Positions 8,694 to 17,737 of a DNA stretch of 49,608 nucleotides are shown here, in pieces (within the stretch, counting starts at the first letter, position 1; the number at the start of each line of letters is the position of its first letter). This DNA is from Bacteroidales bacterium (GTDB taxonomy: Bacteria > Bacteroidota > Bacteroidia > Bacteroidales > UBA4417): NCBI GenBank assembly GCA_030654075.1, contig JAURYB010000190.1, positions 1 to 49,608 of the forward strand, written 5' to 3'. A program made the translations under genes and the position numbers. The notes under the pieces are model-generated. The model worked only from the letters and a program-made list of their open reading frames with translations. It was not told where the DNA came from and did no database searches.

Positions 8694-9386
8694 CTACCTC
8701 AACTCCTCATGATCGCCCTGGAAGCGAAAACCAAGTCTTTTACCGGTAGTCATTTTCATATTATCAAGGGTACTCTGAATATCGGCAACCGTAATCATTT
8801 TCATTGCATCGTAAGGAGGAGTCAGTAAGTCGAAGTTACAGGTATACCTGATGGCTGATTCAAGAATAAGCCTGACAGATTCACGGGTTATAACCGACGA
8901 TTGAAAATTATTGTATAACTGTCCTACTTCCCTCTTGCCTTCAACAAAATAATGATTTTCACTATTTACAAAGATCCTGCCGATCATATACCCGAGATCA
9001 TTCATTCGGTTATACTTGAAAGAATCAGCCAGGAAATTGAAGATCATAATCACTCCGCAATACGAACGGCTAGTATTTTCATGAATATAACTGGTTTTCA
9101 TAACCTCATGGTCCCGCGAAAACTCAAAAACATTGGTATGCATAGTGAATATCAGTACATCACCACCAAACCTGAGTTCGGCTTCAAATTCCCCTTTGTC
9201 GTGGTATTCGAAAGGAATCTGCAAAGGCTCATTCCTGTATTGCTGCCGGTATTCTTCAGCCATTTCAGTAAGTACAGATTTGAATAACCTGAAAGATTCA
9301 AGAGTCTTTCGGTAAACCTCCTGTTTGAATGATGCTTTCCTCCTTAGTCCGGGAAAAAGTTCATCATTAGGTAAAATATCCATCAT
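8694..9386 (-). CDS. Conserved-looking hypothetical protein, 230 aa
   Basis: I do not recognise the family. The protein is soluble, with an alpha-helical N-terminus (KASFKQEVYRKTLESFRLFKSVL), a central beta-rich part (EFEAELRFGGDVLIFTMHTNVFEF) and a helical C-terminus. No signal peptide, membrane segment or cofactor motif is visible. Two start codons are adjacent (MMD...); the first is given. It lies 57 bp after the FAD-protein gene and upstream of two membrane-protein genes, suggesting one leftward transcription unit. Codon use resembles its neighbours, supporting a real gene. Confidence 0.75.
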   Translation of the reverse strand: MMDILPNDELFPGLRRKASFKQEVYRKTLESFRLFKSVLTEMAEEYRQQYRNEPLQIPFEYHDKGEFEAELRFGGDVLIFTMHTNVFEFSRDHEVMKTSYIHENTSRSYCGVIMIFNFLADSFKYNRMNDLGYMIGRIFVNSENHYFVEGKREVGQLYNNFQSSVITRESVRLILESAIRYTCNFDLLTPPYDAMKMITVADIQSTLDNMKMTTGKRLGFRFQGDHEELR

Positions 9387-9443
9387 CGGTGCCGCAATTG
9401 TTGAGGATATAAATATACGCCAATATCTAAATCAAGATACAAC

Positions 9444-11006
9444 TTACTTTCGGTATTTTCGCACAACAGCCTGTGCACAACTCACGCCATCCATTGCTGA
9501 AGAAACAATGCCACCTGAGTATCCTGCTCCTTCGCCACAAGGATATAATCCATCCAGATTAATATGTTCCAAAGTCTCTGGATTGCGTGGAATTCTGATC
9601 GGTGATGAAGTACGTGATTCTGTTCCCAGTATCACGGCTTCGGAAGAGTGATACCCATTCATCATTTTATCGAACTGCAGAAATGCTTCCTGTAATCTGC
9701 CTGCCACAAACGGTGGAAGAATTTCATGTAAAGGGGCAGAAACAATGCCGGGATTATATGAACAACCAGGCAAAGACGAGGAAACAACGCCTTTGGTAAA
9801 ATCTGTAATCCGCTGAGCGGGTGCCGATTGGTTCATCCCGGCAGCACGCCAGCATGCATCCTCTACCCTGCGTTGCAATTCCAGCCCGGCAAAAGGTCCG
9901 TACTCCGAAAGGTAAGCTATATCCGAAGGATCGATTTGAACTACAATCCCTGAATTGGCATAAGGAGAATTTCTGCGGCTATTCGACATTCCGTTCACTA
10001 CAACCTGCCCGGCTTCAGTTGCTGCCGGAACAATAATCCCGCCCGGGCACATACAGAATGAAAACACACCACGACCCTCAACTTGTTTCACAAGACTATA
10101 TGGAGCTGCCGGCAAATATGGATCACGAGGGGATTGATGGTATTGAATGCTGTCGATAAGTGCCTGCGGATGCTCGGCCCGGACACCTAATGCAAAGCTT
10201 TTTGCTTCCAGCGCCAGGCCTTTTTTATGTAATAATTCGTAAATATCGCGTGCTGAATGGCCGGTTGCAAGTATTACTGCCTGGGCCTCGAAACGTTCAC
10301 CGTTTTTATCTTCAACACCTTTTACTTTGCCATTCTGGATAATAATATCAGCGATTCGCCTGTTAAAATACATTTCGCCACCGGCATCAAGAATCGTCTG
10401 ACGCATAGCTCCGATAATTGCCGGAAGTTTGTCAGTTCCAATATGGGGATGGCTGTCTATCAGAATATCTTCATCAGCGCCATGCGATACTAGCATGGCA
10501 AGGATTTCGCTTACATTCCCACGTTTTGTGGACCGGGTATAAAGTTTACCATCGCTGTAGGTACCAGCACCGCCTTCGCCAAAACAATAATTTGAATCAG
10601 GGTTAACAATATGTTCGCGGTTAATCTGGGCTATGTCGAACTTACGGGCCTTCACATCTTTTCCCCGTTCAATTATAATTGGCTTCATGCCGTTTTCCAT
10701 CAGAGTGAGAGCGGCAAAAAGTCCGGCAGGACCAGCGCCAACAACTATCACAGGAATCTTCCGGCTAACATCATTATAACTTTTCCGAATAAACTTACGG
10801 ACCTCCGTAGGCTGCTCGTCAATAAAAAGTTCGGCTTTCATACGGACTTTCACCTTTGAAGAGCGGGCATCAACTGATCTTTGCAGAGGATTGAGATGCT
10901 TGATCCGGCCAGGTTGGATACGAAGTACATGAGCAAAGGCAGTCTTCCATCCCGATGGGTCGGCAGCCTGTTTCGGGGTCATGGCGATTTCAATTTCTTT
11001 GCGCAT
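9444..11006 (-). CDS. FAD-dependent dehydrogenase of the COG2509 type
   Basis: The 520-aa protein has an N-terminal ~80-residue domain (MRKEIEIAMTPKQAADPSGW...), then a Rossmann FAD site (VGAGPAGLFAALTLMENG, 89-106), the family motif GEGGAGTYSDGKLYTR (about 143-158), a second nucleotide-binding element (AVILATGHSARDIYELL) and a C-terminal FAD-closing motif (GLYPCGEGAGYSGGIVSSAMDG). This matches the uncharacterised NAD(FAD)-utilising dehydrogenases common in anaerobes and Bacteroidota; their substrate is not known. A -7 box lies 40 nt upstream. Length and motifs are complete. Confidence 0.9.
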   Translation of the reverse strand: MRKEIEIAMTPKQAADPSGWKTAFAHVLRIQPGRIKHLNPLQRSVDARSSKVKVRMKAELFIDEQPTEVRKFIRKSYNDVSRKIPVIVVGAGPAGLFAALTLMENGMKPIIIERGKDVKARKFDIAQINREHIVNPDSNYCFGEGGAGTYSDGKLYTRSTKRGNVSEILAMLVSHGADEDILIDSHPHIGTDKLPAIIGAMRQTILDAGGEMYFNRRIADIIIQNGKVKGVEDKNGERFEAQAVILATGHSARDIYELLHKKGLALEAKSFALGVRAEHPQALIDSIQYHQSPRDPYLPAAPYSLVKQVEGRGVFSFCMCPGGIIVPAATEAGQVVVNGMSNSRRNSPYANSGIVVQIDPSDIAYLSEYGPFAGLELQRRVEDACWRAAGMNQSAPAQRITDFTKGVVSSSLPGCSYNPGIVSAPLHEILPPFVAGRLQEAFLQFDKMMNGYHSSEAVILGTESRTSSPIRIPRNPETLEHINLDGLYPCGEGAGYSGGIVSSAMDGVSCAQAVVRKYRK

Positions 11007-11046
11007 GTAATATATTGAAAGTGATTTTAAGACGAGAATTCCAGCA

Positions 11047-11054
11047 CAAAGTTA
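11047..11054 (-). promoter_or_regulatory. Candidate -7 box for the FAD dehydrogenase cluster
   Basis: The minus strand reads TAACTTTG (consensus TAnnTTTG), 40 nt before the start codon at 11006. A TTTG at 11081-11078 lies 23 nt further upstream, slightly more than the usual -33 spacing. Confidence 0.5.
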
Positions 11055-11122
11055 TTGAAAACCAGGCATTGCTTTTACAAACAGATTGATTGAAGGAATG
11101 TTTAAGCCAGAATAGCAATAAA

Positions 11123-11908
11123 TTACTCGAAAGTGAATGAAATCTGGAAAATTTTGGAACTCATGCGATCAATAGCACCGGTATAAATTGTATTATCCCC
11201 TCTCAGAATATCAAACAATCCGTACGACATGGATATTTCAGTTCCAAACTTAAAATAAGCTGTGTAAAAATCAAATCCAACTCCTCCCAAGGCATAAATA
11301 TCTTTTCGGTTTATAAAGACATTAGCATCTGCGTTTTCCGTCTTTTTCTTGGAATTTGACGCAAGGTCCAGCGAATATTTTCCGCCAGCCAATATATATG
11401 GCCTCACATTGTGGATTCGCTTTGCTTTAAACCTGACCCATAAAGGGAATTCAACAAATGTTGACTGGATATTTTTACTCACAGTAAGCATCTCCGGTGC
11501 ACTGCTCCTGTAATAATTTTTTATTGTATAATCCAGGTTTCTTTCACCAAATGTAAGCGAAGGCGTAAATCTCAAATCAAAATACTCTCCCAACCGGAGG
11601 TTCCCGATTATACCAATTACAAACCCAAAGGTAGGCGCAGCCTCAACGTTAAAAAGATTTGCGGAGTCACTGTTGTGATCGGGCATAGAATGTTCCAGAT
11701 CATTGGTATAATAAAATTTATTCTGATAGCCAGGAGTCGTTTTCAGGGTGAACAGCATTTCATTTATGCCGAGCAGAAACCCAAAATGATAAGGTGCATT
11801 ATCATAATCAGGCTTGTTTGGAACTTGCTTTGATTGCGAAAAAACCTTGCCAGTAAAGCAAAGCAATAAAAAAAGAATAAAAAATTGAGGAGTACGGAAC
11901 ATGAACAT
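11123..11908 (-). CDS. porT: PorT family outer-membrane protein (T9SS-associated)
   Basis: The 261-aa protein has a signal peptide (about 1-24, ending KVFSQ) followed by an eight-strand-type beta-barrel pattern: HFGFLLGINEMLF, FGFVIGIIGNLRLGEYFDLRFTPSLTFGERNLDY, FPLWVRFKAKRIHNVRPYILAGGKYSLDL and an aromatic C-terminal strand ending FTFE. The segment LRFTPSLTFGER is typical of PorT/SprT proteins needed for type IX secretion. The neighbour is ubiE/menG, an adjacency I recall from other Bacteroidota. A second Met two codons in is an equally possible start. Other PorT-fold barrels exist, so the specific symbol is probable rather than certain. Confidence 0.82.
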   Translation of the reverse strand: MFMFRTPQFFILFLLLCFTGKVFSQSKQVPNKPDYDNAPYHFGFLLGINEMLFTLKTTPGYQNKFYYTNDLEHSMPDHNSDSANLFNVEAAPTFGFVIGIIGNLRLGEYFDLRFTPSLTFGERNLDYTIKNYYRSSAPEMLTVSKNIQSTFVEFPLWVRFKAKRIHNVRPYILAGGKYSLDLASNSKKKTENADANVFINRKDIYALGGVGFDFYTAYFKFGTEISMSYGLFDILRGDNTIYTGAIDRMSSKIFQISFTFE

Positions 11909-12001
11909 TTTAAAGTGGTGATAAAAAAACGGCGCAAGTCCTTATTTAGTATGCATATCAGCTTTATTGGGCAACATTTGTGAAAAAAGCCTCACTCAAC
12001 C

Positions 12002-12721
12002 CTATTTTTTCCCGATATAAAGATTAGTGATCCCAAAGCTCAGACTGATAAATTCAGCCTGACTGAAACCGGCTTCCAACAATATTTGAATAAACTTTTC
12101 ATCCTGGGGGAAAGCGGCTACCGATTCGGGAAGGTAGGTATATGCCGTCGAATCTTTGGATACCAACCGGCCTATAACCGGTAGGATAAAATGTGAGTAA
12201 AACCCAAAGAGTTGTTTTACCGGAAAATGCTGTGGTTTCGAAAACTCAAGTATAAAAGCGCGGGAACCAGGTTTCAACACCCTGCACATTTCACTCAATC
12301 CTTTTGGCAGATTTTCGTAGTTGCGAACTCCAAAAGCAACCATGGCGGCATCAAATTCAGCATCTCTGAAAGGAAGATTTTCAGAATCAGCCTTGAGCAA
12401 TGTAATCATATTTCCCAGGCCAAGTTTATTCACTTTATCCTGCCCTATGGCCAGCATTTCCTCAGCAATATCAGTTCCCGTAATATTTACAGGATTTATT
12501 TTTGACGCAGCAATGGCGAGATCAGCAGTGCCTGTTGCCATATCGAGAATCCGGTTGGGACTATCCTGTGCCATTAGTTTGACCAGTTTTTTCCTCCACC
12601 CCTTGTCAATGCCCATCGACAGTAAATGATTCAATAAATCATAACGACCTGCAATATTATTAAACATAAGCTGAACCTGCTGCTTGCGGCCTGGAGTTTG
12701 TGTAATGGGAGGTTTGGACAT
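12002..12721 (-). CDS. ubiE: Demethylmenaquinone methyltransferase (UbiE/MenG)
   Basis: This 239-aa class I SAM methyltransferase has motif I at about 60-70 (ILDMATGTADLAI), the UbiE signature near the N-terminus (FNNIAGRYDLLNHLLSMGIDKGWRK) and the second signature DAAMVAFGVRNYENLPKGLSEMCRVLKPG. It methylates demethylmenaquinone to menaquinone at the membrane, the last step of the pathway. Length equals the family norm. It reads left, with porT 93 bp downstream, and may form a unit with it. Confidence 0.95.
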   Translation of the reverse strand: MSKPPITQTPGRKQQVQLMFNNIAGRYDLLNHLLSMGIDKGWRKKLVKLMAQDSPNRILDMATGTADLAIAASKINPVNITGTDIAEEMLAIGQDKVNKLGLGNMITLLKADSENLPFRDAEFDAAMVAFGVRNYENLPKGLSEMCRVLKPGSRAFILEFSKPQHFPVKQLFGFYSHFILPVIGRLVSKDSTAYTYLPESVAAFPQDEKFIQILLEAGFSQAEFISLSFGITNLYIGKK

Positions 12722-13073
12722 GCTTTTGTAAGAATATTTTAGTTTTATTTTGCGGATATAAGAGTCTGATCTTTCAATTTGAAGTATTTTCTGTCATAAT
12801 ATTTCTGTAAGGCATTAGTTAACAACTTACTATACCAAATTTGCAGTGATATTAACAATTTCCGAATTGAATTAAAAAACATTAAACACAAAACACAAAA
12901 TGTTAAAGTATCGCAAGCCCCCTTACTTTTTCATTCTTAATTTAATGTTATGTGTTTTTCATTACTTTTTAGTTCAGGCTTGTTCAGGTTAGGTTTCTGG
13001 AAAATGGATTCGGACAACTGATACCATTTCCTATTTTCAAATTTTCTATTTTCTATTTCCCTGGACCAAAAGT
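12722..13073. other. Intergenic stretch, AT-rich, no gene seen
   Basis: This 352-bp gap separates two leftward genes. No ORF with coding character or tRNA was found. It contains the heptamer array 13025-13060 next to the end of the sugar-kinase gene; the rest is AT-rich and presumably holds the ubiE promoter, which I could not locate. Confidence 0.5.
13025..13060. repeat. Period-7 degenerate tandem array
   Basis: Units CATTTCC, TATTTTC, AAATTTTC (8 nt), TATTTTC and TATTTCC run head to tail just downstream of the sugar-kinase gene stop. Confidence 0.8.
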
Positions 13074-14084
13074 CTACAACTCAACTGTTGCTTCAGCCAT
13101 AAGCCTGAATTTATCTACAGGCACTACACCTGCCTGTTCACAAACCAATCCGCCGGCAAGGTTTGACAAAGCAGCCATAAGAAAATGATCTGTTTTTGCT
13201 GCCAGGCAAAGCGCCGCAACACTGATAACGGTATCGCCGGCACCGGAAACATCAGCAATACTTCGCATCTCTGCCGGAATAATTTTCGAACTGGTTCCGT
13301 TCGAATCTTTGACACTGATAAAAATACCATGTTCGGATAATGTAATCATTACCAACTCTATATTCTGGGATTTATGTAGAGTTCCGGCAGCTTTATCAAG
13401 GCTTTCAATTGACATAGGGTCAACATCAATCTTCAGCCCTTCAACGATCTCTTTCAGGTTTGGTTTGAAAAGAGTTATGCCTTTGTAAGCGGTAAAATTC
13501 TTTTTCTTGGGATCAACAGCTACAGGTATTCCCTTTCCGGAAGCAATTTCAGCTACCCTTTCAATTACTTCGGGCGACAAAACACCTTTATTATAATCCT
13601 GCAGAATAATAACATCCGGTTTTTGTTCCGTGATCAGGTCAGAAATACATTTAATAAGATTGGTAGAATCATTTTCATCAAGGTCAGTATCAATTTCTTC
13701 GTCAACCCGCAGCATTTGCATACGATTACCGATAATCCTGAATTTAGTGGTTGTAATTCTTTCGCTGCTGCGGATAATCCCGTTGGTTTTCAGGCCCTCT
13801 TTTTTCATCAGGTCGAGAAGCACATCGCCTTGTTTATCATTGCCAATCACCGAACATAAAATAGCTTCAGCGCCGAGTGACCGGATATTTAACGCTACAT
13901 TGGCGGCTCCGCCAAGCATATTATCCCTTTGCTTCAGTGCAACAACAGGTACAGGAGCTTCAGGTGAAATACGGTCAACTTTCCCAACCAGATACGAATC
14001 GATCATTACATCACCAATAACAAGCACTCTGCATGTATTGAATTTGTTGAACAGATGCCTAATTTCTTCTTCGGTAAAGATCAT
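13074..14084 (-). CDS. PfkB-family sugar kinase, RfaE/HldE kinase-domain type
   Basis: The 336-aa protein has the PfkB kinase signatures: N-terminal GGAANVALNIRSLGA (about 57-71) and the C-terminal DVSGAGDTVISVAALCLA with the catalytic Asp and the anion hole. The start (VLVIGDVMIDSYLVGKVDRISPEAPVPVV) is characteristic of the kinase domain of bifunctional HldE/RfaE, which makes ADP-heptose precursors for lipopolysaccharide. The adenylyltransferase domain is absent, as in organisms with split hldA/hldC. The gene starts 45 bp after the aminotransferase gene, so they are likely co-transcribed. The exact sugar is inferred. Confidence 0.9.
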   Translation of the reverse strand: MIFTEEEIRHLFNKFNTCRVLVIGDVMIDSYLVGKVDRISPEAPVPVVALKQRDNMLGGAANVALNIRSLGAEAILCSVIGNDKQGDVLLDLMKKEGLKTNGIIRSSERITTTKFRIIGNRMQMLRVDEEIDTDLDENDSTNLIKCISDLITEQKPDVIILQDYNKGVLSPEVIERVAEIASGKGIPVAVDPKKKNFTAYKGITLFKPNLKEIVEGLKIDVDPMSIESLDKAAGTLHKSQNIELVMITLSEHGIFISVKDSNGTSSKIIPAEMRSIADVSGAGDTVISVAALCLAAKTDHFLMAALSNLAGGLVCEQAGVVPVDKFRLMAEATVEL

Positions 14085-14129
14085 ATTTTGGAAAAGTATT
14101 GATGTTATCAGGTTAAATTCAGGAAAATG

Positions 14130-15332
14130 TTATTTCAGTTTCGCCAGTGCTTCTTTAATCCGTTTAATGGCTTCCCGAAGATTGTCTTCAGACGTTGCAT
14201 AAGAAATGCGGATACAATCAGGAGATCCGAATGCCACTCCCGGAACTATCGCAACAAAAGCTGTATCAAGAATATAATCGCATAAATCTGATCCTGAAAG
14301 AATTACTCTATCTCCAACTGATTTACCAAAGTAGGAAGTAACATCAGGGAAAAGATAAAAAGCTCCGTCGGGAACGTTTATTTTAATACCTGGTGTCTCA
14401 TGCAATAAGCTTATGGCAAGGTTACGACGGTATTTAAACGCTTCAACCATCATTTTTATTTCAGGACTATCAGCAGGATTGGTATTCATTGCAACGATAG
14501 CTGCCCGTTGGGTAATAGAACACGTTGCCGAAGTAATTTGTCCCTGGAGTTTGTCACAGGCTTTCGCAATTTCCTTATTTGCAGCCATATAACCAAGACG
14601 CCATCCAGTCATTGCAAAACCTTTGGAAAGCCCGTTAATCAGAATAACCCTGTCGTGTATATTTTCGAATGAAGCTATACTTTGATGCTTACCGTTAAAA
14701 TTTATATTTTCATAAATTTCGTCGGAAATAATAAATACCTGGGGATGAAGCGCAAACACATCGGCAAAAGCTTTAAGTTCGTCGTAAGTGTATACAGTTC
14801 CGGATGGATTACATGGACTGCTGAACATAAACACCTTGGTTGCTGGTGTAATAGCCGCTTCAATTTGCTCAGGAGTAACTTTAAAATCAGCCTGTATACT
14901 GCCTTCGATGAAAACACCTTTGCCACCGGCCAGCTTGATAATCTCCTTATACGAAACCCAGTAAGGAGCTGGAATTAATACTTCATCACCAGGATTAACC
15001 AGGCTAAGTATGGCGTTTGCCAGGGATTGCTTCGCTCCGGTTGAAACAACAATCTGTTCAGCTACATAATCCAGTCCGTTATCGCGTTTCAGCTTGTTGG
15101 CTATGGCCTGCCTGAGTTCGGGATATCCCGGAACTGGCGTATAATGGGAATAATTCTGGTCAATTGCTTCTTTAGCTGCTTCCTTAACATGATCGGGAGT
15201 ATCAAAATCGGGTTCGCCGATACTTAGATTGATGACATCAAAACCTTGAGCACGGAGCTCGCGACTGCGACGGGTCATTGCCAGAGTTTCTGATTCGGCA
15301 AGCAGGTTAATCCTGTCTGACAAGTAGTTCAT
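14130..15332 (-). CDS. Pyridoxal-phosphate aminotransferase, aspartate aminotransferase type
   Basis: The 400-aa class I/II aminotransferase contains the PLP-lysine motif SGLSKGFAMTGWRLGY (about 234-249), the N-terminal LSIGEPDFDTPDHVKEAA, and FSSPCNPSGTVY with the conserved Asn. This subgroup (Thermus AspC-like, Igamma) uses aspartate and often aromatic amino acids with 2-oxoglutarate. It could therefore also supply the tyrosine to 4-hydroxyphenylpyruvate step needed by the catabolic cluster 2.4 kb away; that is inference. The family is firm, the substrate range is not. Confidence 0.94.
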   Translation of the reverse strand: MNYLSDRINLLAESETLAMTRRSRELRAQGFDVINLSIGEPDFDTPDHVKEAAKEAIDQNYSHYTPVPGYPELRQAIANKLKRDNGLDYVAEQIVVSTGAKQSLANAILSLVNPGDEVLIPAPYWVSYKEIIKLAGGKGVFIEGSIQADFKVTPEQIEAAITPATKVFMFSSPCNPSGTVYTYDELKAFADVFALHPQVFIISDEIYENINFNGKHQSIASFENIHDRVILINGLSKGFAMTGWRLGYMAANKEIAKACDKLQGQITSATCSITQRAAIVAMNTNPADSPEIKMMVEAFKYRRNLAISLLHETPGIKINVPDGAFYLFPDVTSYFGKSVGDRVILSGSDLCDYILDTAFVAIVPGVAFGSPDCIRISYATSEDNLREAIKRIKEALAKLK

Positions 15333-15766
15333 TGTTATTTTATTTAGACAACATGACTGGCAAAAGTAGAAAAATTATTTACGTTAAAATGTTTTTGGAG
15401 TATCTATTGTTAACTAAATAACATTAAGTACATCTACCAAACTATAATACAGTATAATACATTCCTATTTCCGTCAAATATCTCTACAAATATAGATTAG
15501 CGTCAAACTTAAAAAAGCATTTATATTAAAGTAACAAGAAACTGACTTTTATTAAAAAATAGTCCGCGTTCTTTTTTTTGCTGCGTACAAAGTCTAACAA
15601 ACATAAATACAAAATGTTACGATGTTCAAAAAATTAAGGAAATAATTATTCTGAAGCTAAAATGTTACTCATTTTATAATGAGAAGCAATAGATTTCCAT
15701 ATTCCTGGTTATAAGTTTAAATACAAATGTATTTTTTACGAAATTTGTCCATATATATTCTAAGCT
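15333..15766. other. Intergenic stretch between divergent genes
   Basis: This 434-bp, AT-rich gap lies between a leftward aminotransferase and a rightward small gene. Apart from the -7 box at 15361-15368 for the left gene I see no ORF, RNA or repeat array. A promoter for the right gene must lie here, but no clear TAnnTTTG box precedes it. Confidence 0.5.
15361..15368 (-). promoter_or_regulatory. -7 box for the aminotransferase-sugar kinase unit
   Basis: The minus strand reads TACTTTTG, an exact TAnnTTTG match, 28 nt before the aminotransferase start at 15332. Confidence 0.65.
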
Positions 15767-16291
15767 ATGTTGGCATTATACGAATTATTAAAATACACGA
15801 TTCCATCATTGGTTGTGCTAGCCACGGCCTATTACCTGTTGAAAATGTTCCTCGATAAGGAAACCGAAAAAGCACAGATGCAAATGCGGCTCGACGTTCA
15901 GAAGATAAGTATGCCTATACGGATGCAGGCTTACGAAAGACTTGTTTTACTGCTCGAACGTATTGAACCGGCCGGTTTACTTGTACGGACCAATCTACCA
16001 GGCATGAATGCGTCACAATTGCAATCAGCACTTGTTCAGTCAATACGTTCTGAATTTGAGCATAATCTTTCACAACAATTGTATGTATCGACCAAAGCCT
16101 GGGAAATGGTACGCAGTGCGCGCGAAGAAACTATTAAGCGCATAAATACAGCTGCCATGAAACTAACTACCGAGGCTACTTCGACTGACCTGGCGAGCCT
16201 TATCCTTATCAATGACATTGATGCTGAGCAGTCAGCTGTAAAAGGCGCTCTCGACCTATTGAAATCTGAAGCAAGAAATAACTTCTTCTAA
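15767..16291 (+). CDS. Single-pass membrane protein with helical cytoplasmic part, unknown function
   Basis: The 174-aa protein starts with one transmembrane helix (about 7-28, LKYTIPSLVVLATAYYLLKMFL), followed by a charged, almost wholly helical region (ETEKAQMQMRLDVQKI... SIRSEFEHNLSQQLYVSTKAWEMVRSAREETIKRINT). No catalytic motif is visible. The layout resembles a conserved Bacteroidota family of unknown function (possibly DUF7935; from memory). It stands alone between two gaps. Confidence 0.8.
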   Translation: MLALYELLKYTIPSLVVLATAYYLLKMFLDKETEKAQMQMRLDVQKISMPIRMQAYERLVLLLERIEPAGLLVRTNLPGMNASQLQSALVQSIRSEFEHNLSQQLYVSTKAWEMVRSAREETIKRINTAAMKLTTEATSTDLASLILINDIDAEQSAVKGALDLLKSEARNNFF

Positions 16292-16320
16292 AAAGGTTAT
16301 TGATTTTTATACTATTTCCT

Positions 16321-16334
16321 TTGGCTTAAGCCAA
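16321..16334. repeat. Perfect 14-bp palindrome
   Basis: TTGGCTTAAGCCAA is a perfect palindrome 29 bp after the stop of the 174-aa gene. With no T-run after it, it is not a standard terminator; it may be part of a dispersed repeat or a binding site. Confidence 0.6.
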
Positions 16335-16481
16335 CGGGAATACCATCGTAAAGAGTGTGATTATTTCTTCATTTGGGAAATAGATTGATTTCCAGTTATT
16401 CATCTTTGCAGAAATGATTCGATCTGCATTCGAACCATTGAGCGTTCTATTTGTTTAGCTATTTGACAAAATAATTAAACA

Positions 16482-16943
16482 ATGCAACGATTCGAATATA
16501 CTCAGTTTGTACCTGCCAGCCTTGATGTGGTATGGGATTTCTTCTCATCACCTGCTAACCTTTCAAAAATTACTCCTCCCGAAATGGGATTCCTGATTAC
16601 ATCGCCAGAGCAATCGGAAATGTATGCCGGCATGTTTATTACCTACAAAGTTAGCCCTGCGCTAGGAATTAAACTGGATTGGGTGACAGAAATTACTGAG
16701 ATAAACAACAGGAAATTCTTTATTGATGAGCAACGAAAAGGGCCTTACAACATCTGGCACCATGAGCATCATTTTAAGGAAGTTGACGGTGGCGTGGAGA
16801 TGCATGATATACTCTATTACGATGTTCCATTTGGTTTTATAGGTGCAATCGCCAATATGGTTTTCGTTCGCAATAAAGTGAAACAGATTTTTGCGTACAG
16901 GGAGAAGCGGATAGAAGATATATTCCCATCAATCAAGAAATAA
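16482..16943 (+). CDS. SRPBCC-fold (START-like) ligand-binding protein
   Basis: The 153-aa protein has the START/Bet v1-like opening (FVPASLDVVWDFFSSPANLSKITPPEMGF), a KVSPALGIKLDWVTEITEI strand pair and the C-terminal long helix (NMVFVRNKVKQIFAYREKRIEDIF). Such cyclase/dehydrase-type SRPBCC proteins bind hydrophobic ligands; the nearest relatives carry labels such as CDP-paratose 2-epimerase, which is not a reliable function. No partner gene is adjacent. Confidence 0.88.
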   Translation: MQRFEYTQFVPASLDVVWDFFSSPANLSKITPPEMGFLITSPEQSEMYAGMFITYKVSPALGIKLDWVTEITEINNRKFFIDEQRKGPYNIWHHEHHFKEVDGGVEMHDILYYDVPFGFIGAIANMVFVRNKVKQIFAYREKRIEDIFPSIKK

Positions 16944-17062
16944 TTGATGCAGTTTCGGTTCACTAATTCCCAAATTACCAATAATCAGAATTCCCAGGAA
17001 TTAATTTACTACAATTCTACTGTATTGGCGCTTAAAATCCTTGTAGTTTTCGCAAAAAACAA

Positions 17063-17084
17063 AAAAATGCCTTTCAGCATTTTT
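17063..17084. terminator. Hairpin with A/T flanks, probable bidirectional terminator
   Basis: The stem AAAAATGC (17063-17070) / GCATTTTT (17077-17084) has a 6-nt loop, with A-run and T-run ends that would serve both strands. It lies 120 bp after the SRPBCC gene and 190 bp beyond the end of the small leftward ORF. Confidence 0.55.
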
Positions 17085-17274
17085 AGTTCCAAATAGGGAA
17101 ATTATTTTAAATTCGGGAATGAAAATTATCTGTTTACAAGATGAAATGCGTTTCAATCATACCTGTCTGATTTTCAAATTATTCAGAACATTTCATAGTA
17201 ATTCTAAGGCAAGTCAAAATTGCATACCCTAAAAACTAAATATTTCTGATATAGCGAATAGTATGATTCACAAA

Positions 17275-17415
17275 CTAGTTGAGAACAAAATCACTATCAG
17301 AAACTTCTATTTCCAGATCAGCGCCAACCAGTTCGGCCAGCCATTTGCAATCACGTTTGATAATCAGCCGGATTTCGGTAAATCCTAAAACAGGGAATTT
17401 GAGTGTTGCCAGCAT
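17275..17415 (-). CDS. Possible small protein, 46 aa
   Basis: An ATG-started frame (start 17415, stop TAG at 17277-17275) encodes 46 residues: an MLATLKFPVLGFTEIRLIIK start and an acidic end (ADLEIEVSDSDFVLN). The composition looks protein-like and the codons use G/C at third positions unlike the AT-rich flanks. There is no recognisable Shine-Dalgarno, which is usual here. It could equally be a gene remnant. Confidence 0.35.
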   Translation of the reverse strand: MLATLKFPVLGFTEIRLIIKRDCKWLAELVGADLEIEVSDSDFVLN

Positions 17416-17694
17416 AACTATAAATTTTAATGTTAATACTTGATTTATGAAACATAAACGTTAATCTGAACTTATTATTTATCAACATGTATGTAAAAAG
17501 TAACTTTTCACATATTTTGTGAATTTCCGTTCAATTATGTTAAAATTCTTTACAATTTCTCAACTATAAAAATGAAACTACGAAAAGTATGCCATACTTA
17601 AAAATCCTTCGGTGAAAATGCAATCATTAATACTGGTTTTAATAAATATTAAACTGAACAAACTTCTGATGTCCTTCGTTTTATTATCTTTGAG

Positions 17695-17702
17695 TTAATT
17701 CT
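17695..17702 (+). promoter_or_regulatory. -7 box for homogentisate dioxygenase
   Basis: TATCTTTG matches TAnnTTTG and lies 35 nt before the ATG at 17738. Confidence 0.6.
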
Positions 17703-17737
17703 TTCATACATATTATTTTGCTTCAAATGAAGTAATT

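Larger units (their letters stand above)
16944..17737. other. Gene-poor 0.8-kb stretch
   Basis: The gap holds a terminator-like hairpin at 17063-17084, a possible 46-codon leftward ORF at 17275-17415 and the hmgA -7 box at 17695-17702. The rest is AT-rich without visible genes. A loose 7-8-nt periodicity (AATTCCC, AAATTACC, AATAATC) is visible at about 16968-16990. Confidence 0.5.
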
